In this document: positions 38,388 through 51,697 of the stretch, one piece after another | Layout: each line of letters opens with the position of its first letter | Numbering within the stretch: the first letter of the stretch is position 1 | DNA from: Tanypteryx hageni | Lineage: Eukaryota > Arthropoda > Insecta > Odonata > Petaluridae | Length of the DNA: 64,000 nucleotides | Direction of reading: 5' to 3' | NCBI GenBank assembly: GCA_028673005.1 | Contig: CM054116.1 | Coordinates: forward strand, 81,480,572 to 81,544,571 | Notes under the pieces: model-generated | Database searches by the model: none | What the model saw: only the letters and a program-made list of their open reading frames with translations | Told to the model about the DNA's origin: nothing | Program-made: the position numbers and the translations under genes

Positions 38388-39789
38388 ATTATTCTCTTCG
38401 AACAAATTCCTCGCGCTTTTTATTCATTCGTCTTCCTCGGTGAAATCTCGGGGATAAGGAAGTTCGCAGCACCACGACTGCACGCTGGCGTTGCCATCCA
38501 GTTTTCTATTCACGACCGTTTAGTAGTCTCCCGTCCATATATAATAATCAAAGCGAATCATTTGGTACGGTCGTAAAGTCAACCTTACGACTTACCTAAA
38601 GTTCGGCTGTAATATTTATGAACCGGCCCCAGCGCTGCACTTCTTTTTCTACCTACCCACACTTCCTTGTTTTGCCATCTCTTCTCAGCCTCTTCTTTAA
38701 TCCTTCTTCTCAAAAAACCTCTCACTCACTCACTCTCTTCTACCTCGTTACCTCTATACTTCGTTCACTCTCTCATTCCCTCTCGTAGTTCCCCCTTTGC
38801 ATATTTAATTCTAATTGCCGCTCTGGTGGACGCGGGCATTGGGGCGTCATATTTTCCAGACCCTTTTGTGAGAACAGGATCGAGTTCGTATTCAGTCCGG
38901 GTTATGCGTTTTCTTACTACATGTTCATTATAATTCCTCTCTCTCCCCTGAATCGGGCCTAGCTCGCTAATGATCGAAAACCTTTGTGGTGAAGTGGCAC
39001 GGCTGGGATTGTATTTATCTCCTCGTCGAATCGTTCCTACGAAATTGGATTGGAGGTTTTGCAGGATTTGTGCTTCATGGGATTTGTGTAGGTATATATG
39101 TTTTTGTGAGTACACACGCAGCGGAAATCGATTAATACGAAAGTTGGCGAGCAGGCACAAACGTTTCGTGCCATCCAAATACCGTGTTGAAATTTTTATG
39201 CCAAAGTTTTCGTTTTTAAGAGATGGAAGTGTGTGCACGCGTACAGTTAAGAAAACACAAGATCCATGTCACTTGTGAGGTACAATTTGCACTATATAAT
39301 TGCTGACACTAATTAATTTTAGAAAAATGCATTTATTTACGATTTATTGACATAAAATCTTTAAAAACCTTTTAAAAATCTATCAGCAGTACAGTAGTAG
39401 TGCAGTACTCTGCTTTTTAGAGTAAAAATCCGTATTTTTCTGTAACGATTTAAATATAATATTCTGTCCAACAAATTGCTATATTTCATCTTATTCCTCT
39501 TCTTGCGTTGGATTCCACTGCGTATATTCATGTATACAAATGCATGCGTACATACTTATATATTTAATTAAATACTCAAGTGTTGCGGTTTTCATACGGT
39601 TTGTTCAAACTTGCCGAACAACAATGATTTTCCAGTTTCCATTTTCAATTAGCCTACTTCAATCCTCCATCTCATTGGGCGCTCCTTCTAATATCATTCA
39701 CTGCCATCGTTCAATGTCCCATCCTCTACCCAAATACAACGCCATTATATTTGTACTGTCCCACTAACAACGTCATACTCTCGTATCCA

Positions 39790-40570
39790 GAAGCTACACA
39801 TTAGACTGTTGTTCCATTTTTCTAATCTTTTTCCCTCTCTCATGTATATTTCTATCCTTCTTTCTTTTTTTCTCATTCTCATCTCATCTCTACCCCTCTC
39901 CTATTTCTCTCTATTTGTATGCAATACGAGCAACATCCCCTACTACCTCTCTTTTTAGCCCTTATCATTCCCATCCTGTCGCTTACAAATTTTCATTCAT
40001 TTCCCCAAATCACTTCTCGAGTCCCTCTCTCCATATCCATCTTCCTTCATCACACCGACATCCACTTGCCTCTCCTCTTAACACTCCATTTAGTATTCGA
40101 TCCGTTTTTCCTTCTCTGGCTCTTCAAATATCTCCACGCATACACACACGTACAATCACGATAATTTTCCTGCTTATATTACCGCTGCACTCTTTTTAGA
40201 CAGCTTTATCTCTCCCCTCAGATCTTATATGCCAACATTTCGTTTTTCATCCTCGGCTTTTAGATTTTCCTTCGCTAATTCAAAAGTTCTTTATCATTTT
40301 TTTCCTTTCTCTGACCATTCCTCTGGTCTCTCTTAGTTGAGCTTTCCCTACACTCCAAATCTCTGTCTTCTTTGTTCATTTCCTATAATCTCAACTCTCT
40401 TACTTAACACATCCACTCCGTTCCCTCCAAATTCTCTAAATCCTTATCCCCTCTCCTTTCCCTTCACTCCCTCTCTCACTATTGCACTCGTCTTAACCTC
40501 ACGCCGTGTTCTTTATCTCTCTTGCCTTTGTTTCCTCCCCCTTAACCTCGTCCCCTATCTTCTTTTTTTA
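39790..40570. repeat. Pyrimidine-rich low-complexity block
   Basis: About 780 bases rich in TC and CCT on the plus strand. The Ser/Pro/Leu-rich open frames here are not regarded as genes. Confidence 0.6.
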
Positions 40571-41514
40571 TAAAAGAAACCATGCTCTCGAAGCCTCCCT
40601 CCAGAGCCACGACTCCATTTGTACCTCTTGAGGCGTCCTCGATTGTGTCACATAAAGGATGCATTCTGAGAATGGTGAGATGAGGTGGGTGGAAAGGGTT
40701 AGACTGGCGAAACAGTTTTTAAGGGTGCTCATCTTCGATTTTTGAAACATCTGCGAGATTTTGGGGGCGTTCGTCATCCGAAAGTACCTTCTCATCAGAG
40801 CTTCTGTGTGTGTGTGTGTGTTTATGTACCTATGTAGTACCGTTTGGATTAGCACGATTCTGATTTAAACTCTGTGAGCTCTCGCGATGAATTGGTGTTG
40901 TCACCCATGAGTCAGAATCCGAAATTATTTCGGATTCGCGACGCATATTGGTCTGTTCAACAATTCCAATCGCTGCCATTAATTTTTGTGCGTGTTTTTT
41001 CATTTTTCTGGTGTAAGTGGTGTAAAAAGTGCTTTTATATTGAATTGAAGTGATTTTCCAACGCAACATACACGAAGAAAAGGCGGTTTGAAGCAAGTTC
41101 TGATGGTATTTTAGACACGATCATCTAGTTTAACTTACCAATCGAATTACGGATACTGATAGTCGGTAGGAAGAATACGTTCACTTTAATTTGTCGGTGT
41201 ATACCAAACCCGTCCTTTTTTATTTGTTTTCCAAAAGGCATTTCAGCCATATAAATCTAAAATAATTACTCTATATAAATATAAATTTGGAAAAAATGTC
41301 AAATGTTGAGAATCGCTCTTTTTTAAAGCTTATGTGGAAAAATAAAACTTTTCGAAATACATATCATTTCACTAAGAGACAAAGGAGAGCGGAGAGGAAG
41401 AGAAGAAAGGAGACCGTAAACGGAATGATGAGTTATAAAATTTTAATCACCGCACTCCAAGAAGTAAACGTGTGAGTATGAGCCAGAGCAGGTAGTTTGA
41501 AGAGAAATGGGGAC

Positions 41515-41528
41515 GTCGCCATGGCAAC
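41515..41528. promoter_or_regulatory. Exact RFX X-box match
   Basis: GTCGCCATGGCAAC fits GTNRCCATRGYAAC at every position. RFX factors bind such sites, classically upstream of cilium genes. No gene start is identified next to it, so its target is unknown. Confidence 0.4.
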
Positions 41529-43150
41529 GGGTGGTTCGCAAGATACGAAAACCGACGGATAAGGGTTTAAAAAATATATAACTAGAAACAAAAGACAATC
41601 GCGGGAGTGACCTTTTTCGAGGAAAATCGCAAGGGGAAGACGGAGGGGTGAGAGGACACACATGACACTATTTGTTCAACCCACGGAATTTCGCCGCAGT
41701 GTCCTTCACGCCTTGCAGCTGACGACAAATATTCCGTCTTTTGTGTGTTATGTGCCCGTGAAAAGAGAGATGGATATTGTGCCTCTCCTTAAATTATATA
41801 AAAGGAATAAGACTGCTGCGTGTATGTTGGACAGGTGTTTATGCGTGTGTGCGCGTACAACTCTGATGGAAAATATGGTCTTTTATTCATAAAACATAAG
41901 GCGAACAATAGAAAAGTGTCCGGGTTGATTCTTACCTACCGTAAGCTTATTAAACAATACGAATCTGCATTGCGCCTTGCAATATGGGACTAATCATCCA
42001 AATCCTCATAAATTAAAAGGAACGACAAATTAATAAGGTGCTTTTTTCGTAAATCCATATCCATTTTTACAATTGTGCACATAAAATATAACTTTTGCTT
42101 TTAGTGATTCATCAAGATTACATTGTAAAAAATTACCACTTTTATCCTTTCACCATCTCTACACTAGCCAATTAAAAATTCGCCTTGAACTAAGCAAACG
42201 CTGACCCTTTAGATTTTTTCCACATGTTCAGCTTAAAGGTTAAAAAATCATTTCACGAAATTGTTTCATAGGATGGTCAATTCCTCCATCTATCGATATA
42301 AAAATTTGAATGAAGTATTTTTAAAAGATGGCATATAATAAAGGGTGAGTTAATGCTTTTTCTAAAGATAGGAGAATCCAGTAAAACGATCGTCGTAAGA
42401 TCAAAATACGGCTAAGTAGAGGAGAAAATGTGATTCATGAGGGCACTAGACGATATTCCAACTAAATAAGATTAAATATATGAACACTTGAAAAGAATAC
42501 TTAGCAGATAAGTCGTGGATGTGATAAAAGAAAACAACCTTAAACTTCATGCAATTCAAAATGGCACCGCGATCCTTTCGACAAATCAAAACCATTTCTG
42601 AGGAAAGATGAAACATCAAGTAGGAAGCTGCGAGGTGTTGTATATGTACTCTCCTTTCGAAAATGGATATGCGGCATTAAACGAGAACCTACAAAAAAAT
42701 CAGTTGTGAAGTAATTATTAGTTGTAAAAAAACACTATATCTGCATACTAGTATCCGATGTTTACAAACTCCTTCCTTCGCTTGTCCATTCTATTATACT
42801 CACTCTCCGCTCATGTCTCGCAATAAAATTAATTAAAAGAACTCCTTTCTCCCACGAGGAAAAATTATATTCGTTCAACTCAATTTTTCAAAAAGATTAT
42901 CAGGAACTGATTTATGTTTTTTTACCATTTCTGGTTCTATTCTTCACCGCTATGTCCTCTCTCTCTTTCTTTGCGAACTCTCTCTCTCTCCATGGATTTT
43001 ACTCTCCCTTCCAAGATCCTCTATCTCTCTTTCCTCTTCTCTCTCTCTCTCTCTCCATCACACTCATCAACTCCTTTTATGCCGACTCGCAAGCGATTCG
43101 CAGACATTAAGGTGGGCGAGAGAGCATATTTTTTAGAAAGAAGGCGGGAG

Positions 43151-43428
43151 AGAGTGGGGAGCGAAACGGAGCAAAGATGCAAGGGTTAGGGGCAGGAGGT
43201 AGAGATGGAGGGAGGTAAAAGGAGATGGATGCGATGGAAGAGGAGGGATGGAGGTAGAGGAGGAGGTGAGGAGATGGATGGAGAGAGAGAGAGAGGGGAG
43301 CGAAGCGGAGTAAAGGTGCAGGGGAGAGGGGCAGAGGGTAGAGACGAAGGGAGGTAAAAGGAGATGGATGCGATGGAAGAGGAGGGACGGAGGTAGAGGA
43401 GGAGGTGAGAAGATGGGTGGAGAGAGAG
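43151..43428 (+). repeat. Tandem duplication, two copies of 139 bp
   Basis: Two consecutive purine-rich copies begin near 43151 and 43290. Anchor blocks GCGAAACGGAG and GCGAAGCGGAG (43161, 43300) and GCGATGGAAGAGGAGGGA (43231, 43370) are both exactly 139 bases apart. The copies are nearly identical, which suggests a fairly recent duplication. Confidence 0.85.
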
Positions 43429-45150
43429 AGCCTTAGCCTACTTCGGAAAGAGCGTTCGTCTTTCCTGGAACTCAAAACCGTTTCGCAAGCATTCACGTGG
43501 GGGCACTCAAGATAGAGAGCCTTCCCGCCTCTTTGCTTCTAACATTCTTTACTCTTCCAGACCCTTCCCCTCGATCCCCCTCCTCGCTTCCATCTTCCTT
43601 ACACTACACTCGGCCCACTCCTCCTTGCCTCCTGCCCTCCTTCCTCCACCCCGATTCCCTTCCACGAAAGCCTCCCACTATTTCCTTCTCTCTCTCTTTC
43701 TTCGCCACTCCGGATATGCAAATATGCTCCACCCACTGCCATTGCCGGCTTGCCTCTTTCTCTCTGACATTTCTCCCTCCCTCTGTGCCCTCCCTTTGCT
43801 TCTCGGATCTCCACGTTTCCCGCCTTCTTTTTGTTTTTTGTTTTCAAGATTTTTTCCGTATATTTTTACTGTAAGTTACTACGTTTTTATGTGATCATAT
43901 TTGTGCATTTTCCGTCCGCATGTAATTTTCTCAAAAAATAACCTTTCCAACCTTTGGCTCGTGATGATTGCATAAGATAAAGTTTGGGTAAGTAATTAGG
44001 TGGTCGAAGGACAAGTTGTTGCCAAATAAAAATATCTTTCATAGCAAATTAATAAATGTCCCATTTGATCCGTCGTTTTCGAAAGCAACGAGAACTACGT
44101 TTTCTGCTTCAGTTTTCTTAAAATAGGTTTGTCTCTGATATCACTATTAGACTGGCTGTCTAGATCAAATGCACTTAAGCCTGGGTTATACTTAACAATT
44201 TCCTCATGCATGTCGATCAACAGCTCATATTGTGTCTATTTCAAAGCATAATGAGATCACCTTAAAACCAGCTCAGGATAAACCAGTCGATCGCGGTGAA
44301 ATGCTTGGCTACGCCATGTCTATGTGTAGGACTTTCCGCCTTTACGGTTTTTTTAGCATTCAGTCGGTAATTACCTTGGCAAAAGAATTTTCTTGAAAAG
44401 TTTTATATTTAATACGTATTAAAAGTTTTCGGGTTGTTTATATTCACTCGCTGGGTGTCCAAAACTCTGGAACGATGATTTTATAATATTTTCAACATTA
44501 AGCTTATCTAGTTTTAAAAAATCGTAAGAACCAGTAGGTATTCCGAATATGATGAGAATCATTCACTCATATTCCGAAAAATCTAAAAGGAATAAATACT
44601 AATTTTTTTCAGTTAAGTACTTTCTCGAAAATTCTTTTATGATGTCCGATACATGTGAAGTTAACAGTTTTTCCTACCATTAAAATTTTAATATATATCC
44701 CTGAAAGCATGTTAATATCTATCGACTTAGCATAAACGGTTTTACATTGCCTCCGATCATTCTTTTTGCACCTTTTCACTTACGTCATTATCCCAATAAC
44801 TCAAATTCTTTTTCTGGAGAAAAAATTCTCCTATAAAATGCTGAAAATGTTTTCAAAAATATAGCCTTAAAATTTGTATGGTCTTTTTTCTTCAAAACAG
44901 AAAGAGCCGAAAAAATTCACCAATGAGAACTATTATAAGAAAATTGAAATATTGTTGGCCTCGCGAAGTTATAATTGTAGCATATGAGTCTATCTTCTCT
45001 TGCTCCCTTTTCTACAAGCTTTCCCTCCATTTCTCTTAAAAACCTATCTTACCACGCTCTTACGCACGTTTCTAACAACAATCCTCAGCCTTAACATATT
45101 TTACATCGATGCGCTTATCTGAATAGCTCGGAACTTTATTATCTTCCATA

Positions 45151-45172
45151 CTCTCTCTCTCTCTCTCTCTCA
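45151..45172. repeat. (CT)n microsatellite
   Basis: A short pure CT run. Confidence 0.9.
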
Positions 45173-45823
45173 GTCAATATCCTCTCTCCATCATCTACAT
45201 TCCATCCTCCAAAAACGCCGTGGTGTTCTAACCCCTGAAATATGGTTTGGTCCCTGCTCTCATACGTTTGCACTGCAGCTAAACAGATTTCTCCTACTTT
45301 ACTCTCTTTCTCTCCTTTTCTGCTTCTCTCAATCTCTCCTTCTCTCTCTACTATGGATCCGTGCGGACTTTTTTCTCACGGGATATCAGGAAAGGGCGAC
45401 CAAAAGGAATACTCTTGAATGCCTCGTGAAGGTTTACGCCTCGCTTCAAACCACCTTTTCCTTCCATAAGCGCTCTTTTTTAGCTTCCGTTCGTTAAATA
45501 GCCTGCCCCGAAAATGTAATGAGAGATGGAGGCCATTAAGAGTGTCTCGACTGTCCATTACTTTTCCATTCGATTTTGAATCGGAAAATGAGGGCTCTAG
45601 TTGGAGAATTGCTCAATGGGAAGGAGAGGAGAAGAAAATCACATCCAGGAGAATTCAAACGGACGGCTCCAATAGCTTCCACCTATATGCTCCGCAGGGA
45701 AGCGTTTTAAAGGACGGATCCCTTCTTCTTCTGCGACAAGCGCGATAGTTTTTATGAAGTTCTTCTTGCGCAGTCGCTGTTGCAGATTATACTCATCTCC
45801 CTCAATTGGTTAACAATTTATAT

Positions 45824-45848
45824 ATTTATATATATATATATATATATT
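45824..45848. repeat. (TA)n microsatellite
   Basis: A short TA run. Confidence 0.9.
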
Positions 45849-47352
45849 CAGTATGCGGATTAATCAGTTTAAACAAAATATAGCTTTGTTAGTTGCGCTC
45901 ATTTTCACCAAAACGGGGAAAATAGCTTCTCAGATAAATAATAATCTAATAATGTAGTTTTTACATCTCGACCAACTCACGTGAACGTCAAGCGCACAAC
46001 TGTAGCCACTAGTGAGATGATTTTTGTTTTTATTTATCTCGCGTACCTTTCATGATAGGCAAAACAGTTGTAGTTATTCACAATATTTGTATTTTAATCT
46101 ACGTTCATAAATTTATAAAGAAAGGATTAAATTCTATATTATAATTCAAAAACCAAATTCAAAACATATTATACTATCTATCAAAAGTGTTTAGCCTTTT
46201 ATAACCTTATGAGGCAATTGTCTTTATTATATATTTCACCATGGCAGTATTACAGACGGACATCTAAGAACATTTGAATAGCCGTTGATACACCGATTAT
46301 AGTCTTCTAAGGATAAATTATTTCTGGAAGCTTGGGAATAAAGATACTACCCTTCCTAAACTACATTGTCATGGTAGTTCCACTGTAGCTTCATATTTTG
46401 AATAAACTATATGACAATATACATAGATTTATGGATACACATTTCCAGAAACAATATAATTAAAATGACATCGGGTATAATAGTCACACCAGAGTAAAAA
46501 TATATATAGATTTTAAAATAGACATAGGCATAACTGCAAATTAAATTGGGTAGAATCGTAAAACCATAAGAAGGTGCTAATACGAGAAAATCCCTCCGCG
46601 AAGCGGAGTTCCTACCTGAAAAAGTGCGATGAAGGCAGATAAAAGCGAAAACTGATCACATTATATTTAAAGATCATGCACGAGCATAGACCAGCTGATT
46701 GATATTGTTCGCCATACATTATTATATCGTTATTTAGCGTCAAAATATTTTTAATTAATTTTCTCAGTCGAGTACAAAATTGGAGAATTATAAAAAATTA
46801 TATATATTTTCCACGGTCTCAGAGTATAGCAGGCATTTTTATCCACAACTGCCCATCAATAATCTTACTTCTCATGGCAACGAGGTGTGAGATAGGATCG
46901 GATTTCATCTAGCTTATACGATAAAAACATTATCTATCTATCTCTCTCTCTCTATCTCTCTCTTTCCGTCTCTAATGGCTTAATTCGAGTAAAAAATGTT
47001 TATCTATCCCCGAGTGATTTAACCAGCCTACATCCCGCTGCGGGGAGAGGCTATTGTCTTGAAGTCAGACCGGATAGAGATTTCCCTATTTCCAGACCGA
47101 CGATTTGAGGACAGAATACGAGAGAGAGCGAGTGTGAGAAAAAGTTGCGGACCTAGGAGGGAGATAATTTTTAAAAGCTCGGCGGAAAGCGAAGTGTAGG
47201 ATAAGATTTGTGGAGTCGGATGCAAAGGCGTTGGTGCAAAGTGGGTCACTTCATTCTCACCCGATTTAAAATGGCACTTAAGTGTAGAAAAAACCTGCAG
47301 AGTCTCCAGTGACGTAAGCGTGATGCCATCCGGTTCGTGTAAATTCTACAGA

Positions 47353-47366
47353 GTAACCATGGTAAC
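47353..47366. promoter_or_regulatory. Exact RFX X-box match
   Basis: GTAACCATGGTAAC fits GTNRCCATRGYAAC at every position and is almost a perfect palindrome. It lies in a GC-richer patch (about 47270-47480). No adjacent exon was recognised. Confidence 0.4.
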
Positions 47367-48879
47367 ATAACAGTTCACTTTGTCGAGGTATACAATGAAA
47401 TAAATCGAAATTGGCACAATTTTTCGTATCATTTGGGCGTCGCTTTGTCCGCCCGCCATAAAGCGGCAGTATGAAATCTCGGGTGAAAATGCGCGGCAGT
47501 ATGAATTTCCACCGATGATTATATGCTGAGACTAAAAAGTCAAAAATATAATAATTAATGATAAAATTTTTAAAAAGAAACCTTTTATATTATGCGCTAA
47601 AAAATCAAGACTACATTTTGATTTATTTGACTTGAATTAAAAATTCTGTAAAAGTTATATGACTTCTAACATTTTTATACTTTTACAAAGCCATATTACT
47701 TTCACAAAAGTTTTAAGTCAAGTCCAGTAAATCAAAATTTATTTTTTACTTTTTAGTATATTGTCTCAGCCGGCAGAAGGAATTCCCAAGAGTTGAAAAA
47801 CCTAACGGAAAATATTATATGTACATATTTATTTCAAAGAAAACGGGTATCAATATTTCGAGAGCTGTCTAAATGAAACGTCTTTAATAATACCTCAGGT
47901 GTTGTCCGATCCAGTACGTTATTCTCTTTTTATAGTCTCTATAACCATTCGCTTTTCTCATTTTCGTCTTAGTATTCCCTCGTTTTACATCCTATCTGTC
48001 CATTTAATTTCAACATTCTTCTCCATGGTCACGTTTTGAATCTTCCAAATATTTATATCATTATTCCTGAGTGTGAATATTTCTGCTCCATACTAAGTGA
48101 TATTCCACGCCGTATTTTATCAATTTATTTCGCATATCTTCCTTTAGTTTTCCCATCAGGGGTAGTTTCTTTCACCTGAAAGAAGCTTTTGCTTTCGCAA
48201 TTCCAGTTCTTATTTCATCGTTGAATTTTTCGTCTCTTGTGACGATGCTTCCAAGTTATTTTTAATCTGAAACTTGATCTGATGGTTTTTAGTGTGCGTC
48301 TTAATAGAAAATGATACAATTACTAATAGGCACATAAAAGTCAAAATACGTACATAGCTGCATAACCATCTTCTCAAACTCAATAGCAACATGAGTGACG
48401 TGCTGCCAATAGCCGAAATTCGTTCCATGGAAAAGACGAATAAAACAACGCAAAGGAAAAATTCGAGCCTACTAACCCATTAATTACCTCGCGACAAACA
48501 AAAGCCCTTCATTTTATAAAGAATACAAACCAAACTTTTTGGACAAATTTCCGAAATCCCCGCGTTTACCACGTATCTGTTAATTAAGTTTGAAATGTAT
48601 ATTCGCTGACATGGGAAGGTGTAGGATCGCGTTGGCTCACGACAAGCATACAAGGAACTCTCATTTATTGGATTACATAAAAAAGTGAGGAGGCGGGCGG
48701 AGTGGAATGAGAAGAAGCGGACCGATGGAACGATGCGTAGCCTAAAAGAGAAAGCGGATCGTCCCTGACCAATGGCACCCTGTATAAACCAATCCCACCC
48801 CTCCAGAAAAAAAGTCCCTCGTCAATCATCCCCCGCCTCCGAATCTCCCCCTCGCTCTGGTTACTTGCCCATTTCTCTC

Positions 48880-49640
48880 CTTTTTTGTCTCTCTCTCTCC
48901 CCCCCCTTTTTTCTTTCTCCCCTCTGTCCATTCTTCCGCTCTCTGCCCCTCGTTATGCCTCTTTCTCTCATTTACTCCGTTGTGCCTTCCTCTCTCTTCG
49001 TTTTTCTCGCTTCGTCTCTCTTCCATATGTGTCTGTGTTGTTCTACCTGCTTTCGCCTTCAGCTTCCACTCTCTCCCTCCCTTACTCACTCTATTTCCCT
49101 CCATCTCTCTCTCTCTTCTGCCCACCATCTACATCCTTCCCTCTTCCTCTCTCTCTCCCTCTCTCTACTCATCCCTCTCTGTCCTCTCCCTCCTCTCTTC
49201 TTCCGTCTCTCTCTTTCTTTCTCTCCATTTTCTTCTCCACCACTCCTCTCTCTCCCTCCTTCCCTATACCTCCAATCGCATCCCTCCCTCTCTTCTCCAT
49301 TCTCTCCTTTTCTCTTTCTCCTTCACCCACTCTCCTTCCTTCGTTCATACTCCCACCCTCCATCTCTTCTCTCTCCCTCTCTTTCTCTCACATCCTCGTT
49401 CTCTCTCTCTCTCTCTCTTTCTCTCGTTACCTCTCTCTCTCTGTCTCTCTTTCACTCTCTAACTTTATCTATCTCTCCCGCTCCTTCCCTTTCTTTTCTC
49501 CCCGTCTCTCTCACTCTCTCTCTCAGTTCCTCTTACTCATTCCCTGCCCCTCTTCCGTTCTCACCCCCTCACTTTCTCTCAACCTTTTTTCTTTATCCCT
49601 TTCTCCCCTCTCGTTATCCCCCATCACATTTCATCCTCAT
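48880..49640. repeat. Long pyrimidine tract with (CT)n runs
   Basis: About 760 bases of almost pure C and T on the plus strand, with embedded CTCTCT microsatellites. Two plus-strand frames of about 300 codons run through it because CT-only DNA cannot form stop codons. Their Ser/Leu/Pro-only composition and the lack of any domain argue against translation. Confidence 0.9.
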
Positions 49641-50339
49641 CCCTTCCCACTGGCACATCTTTTAGACGCACACGCCCACTACGTCAGCACATCTCCTCAA
49701 CCTCCTACCCTCCTTCTCCCCCTCCATTTCTCCCGCACTGGGGTGACACGGCTACGCTTTGAAATTAAAGTGCCTCCCATTCCACGAACTCTCCGACGAG
49801 GAGGGAAGGTTCAAGAAAAGGAGTAGGGAGAGAGTATGTATAAAGGTGGCCCTAGAGGAGGGAGTCCCGGAGATGCGAAGGATTGAGAGATAGAGAGGGG
49901 GGAGCCTAGAGAGGAATGAGGGGTAAAGGTGAGCAGTGGCGCCACGAGAAAACGTGTGGAAACGATGTGAGTGAAACGAAGGTCGGGTCGGAGGGGCGTG
50001 GTTGGCAAGAGAAGGGACTCGAGGGGAGTTGGGAGTAGGAGGGGAAAGCGTTTCTATGGTTACTAATGGTAGGCTTCTCCTTCTCCTCATTCTCCTTTCC
50101 TAAGAACACCTCCTTTCCGTATAACGCTCCCTCAACACACTCCAACCATTCTCTTGCGATCTCTTCCTTACATCCTCTCTCCCATTCTCTCTCTTTCTCT
50201 TCGTCTAAATTCGTTGTACTACGTCTCTTCTCTCACCTATCTCCTCTCACACTGTCTTTAGTCTGGCTTCTCCTACTCTTTAGTTTCCTTATCTTCTACC
50301 GCTCGTCTTTTCTTCTCGCCTTTTCAATAGTTCCTTTAC

Positions 50340-50640
50340 CTTCACTCGCTTGGGAAGGGTAGATGTAGAAAGAAAGAATTTCAGAGAGTGGGAAGAAGTG
50401 AGATGTACGGGAAGAGGGAAGGATAGGAAGGGGAAGATTAAAGGAAAGAGAAATAATAAGATGAGAACGAGAAAGAGGAAAAAAGGGAGATGGATAGAGA
50501 AAGATAGAGGAAAAGAGATAGTGATATTGAGAGAGTCGGCAAAAGAAATAGGGATTGATTAGTACAGAAAGGAGTGAGAAAGAGAGGATGGGAAAGAGCA
50601 AGAGACTTTGAAATTAAACGGAGATATGGTGGAATGGTAA
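50340..50640. repeat. Purine-rich tract
   Basis: A GA-rich block on the plus strand following CT-rich DNA, so the strand asymmetry flips at about 50340. Open frames in it are Lys/Arg/Glu-only artefacts. Confidence 0.7.
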
Positions 50641-51640
50641 ATTTCTCATATCCTTTCCTCCCCACTCTCTCTCGCTATCGACTATCATCAGTCTCTTATC
50701 TCCCCTCTCCCATTCGCACTGTCATATGTACACCATATCAGATAATATGTAAGATGCTGCTTCCGAGCTTCAACCTGTTTTAATAAGGTAATTTTCCCTT
50801 TACTCTCTCTCTCTCTCACACTTCACGACAGTTTCCTCGTCCTCCTCTAAACCTAACATTGTATTCCCTTTCTATTCTTTCTCTCTTCTACCTCTCAACC
50901 CTTCCTTTCCTCCTCTCCTTTCTTATCTCTCTTCTTTTTTCTCTCGACTTGTATTTCTTCCTATTCTCTAGAATTCTCATTCTTTCTATTTCGACAAGTC
51001 ATATGCGCATATGGGCAGAAGAAGGCACATCGCTCGCTTTAAAATGTCCGTAGCAATATCTACATAACGTAACGCTCTTATTCAACAAATTCACGGCGTT
51101 GACAAGCACCTTCGCCACGACCGCGTGTTTTCTCGCTCAAATTCATTTCGTAGAATTTTGCTTTCATACGCGTTTTAGTTTAGTGTCGTTATATGCACTC
51201 CATTAATTTCTCATACATGAATGAGGATTGTATGATTTCTTTCACGCTAGCATCGTCGCGTGAGCAAACAGGGATTTATTAAGTCATGCCTGTTTAATAT
51301 TTATAAATCACCAAAGTGCATATTTTGCATATTTAAATGGGGATATCTTTATATTGTCGTTATGTCAACAAGTTCTCCGTAATGGCGAAGAGATTTAACG
51401 ATAAATTTTTTTTAAGGCTCATCTATTCCTTATACGTTGATTCATTGGAGAATCTCAGTTATTTATCTTCTCGTGACTGAACTATTTTATATTGAATTGA
51501 ATTTTTTCATTCGATGTTGTTTGTGTGAATTCTTTCCCACACAGAGCCGAAATTAAAATAATAAACGATTAGGTTTCAAGGTTGCATGAGATTAAGGATA
51601 CTGGAATCAATTTCCGAAGATGATTCAAGAATCATCTAAT

Positions 51641-51697
51641 TCATCCTATGGCTGAAACAAAATTTAAAACCCATATCTCTCGAATAGCCATAAAAAT
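51641..51697 (+). repeat. Degenerate dispersed repeat, copy at 51 kb
   Basis: CCTATGGCTGAAACAAAATT is followed about 40 bases later by CGAATAGCCATAA, like the pair of blocks at 33165-33255. Confidence 0.25.

Noticed and set aside
38765..39238. Minus-strand frame of 157 codons with ordinary composition
   Set aside because: Read through and not recognised. No plausible splice borders, and the opposite strand is also open over much of it. Probably chance.
46588..46615. Small hairpin CTCCGCGAAGCGGAG
   Set aside because: Six-base-pair stem with no context; too short to interpret.
48772..49826. Two overlapping plus-strand open frames of 297 and 313 codons
   Set aside because: They are Ser/Leu/Pro/Phe-rich throughout because CT-only DNA has no stop codons. 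They have no domain, and the same tract is open in several frames at once.
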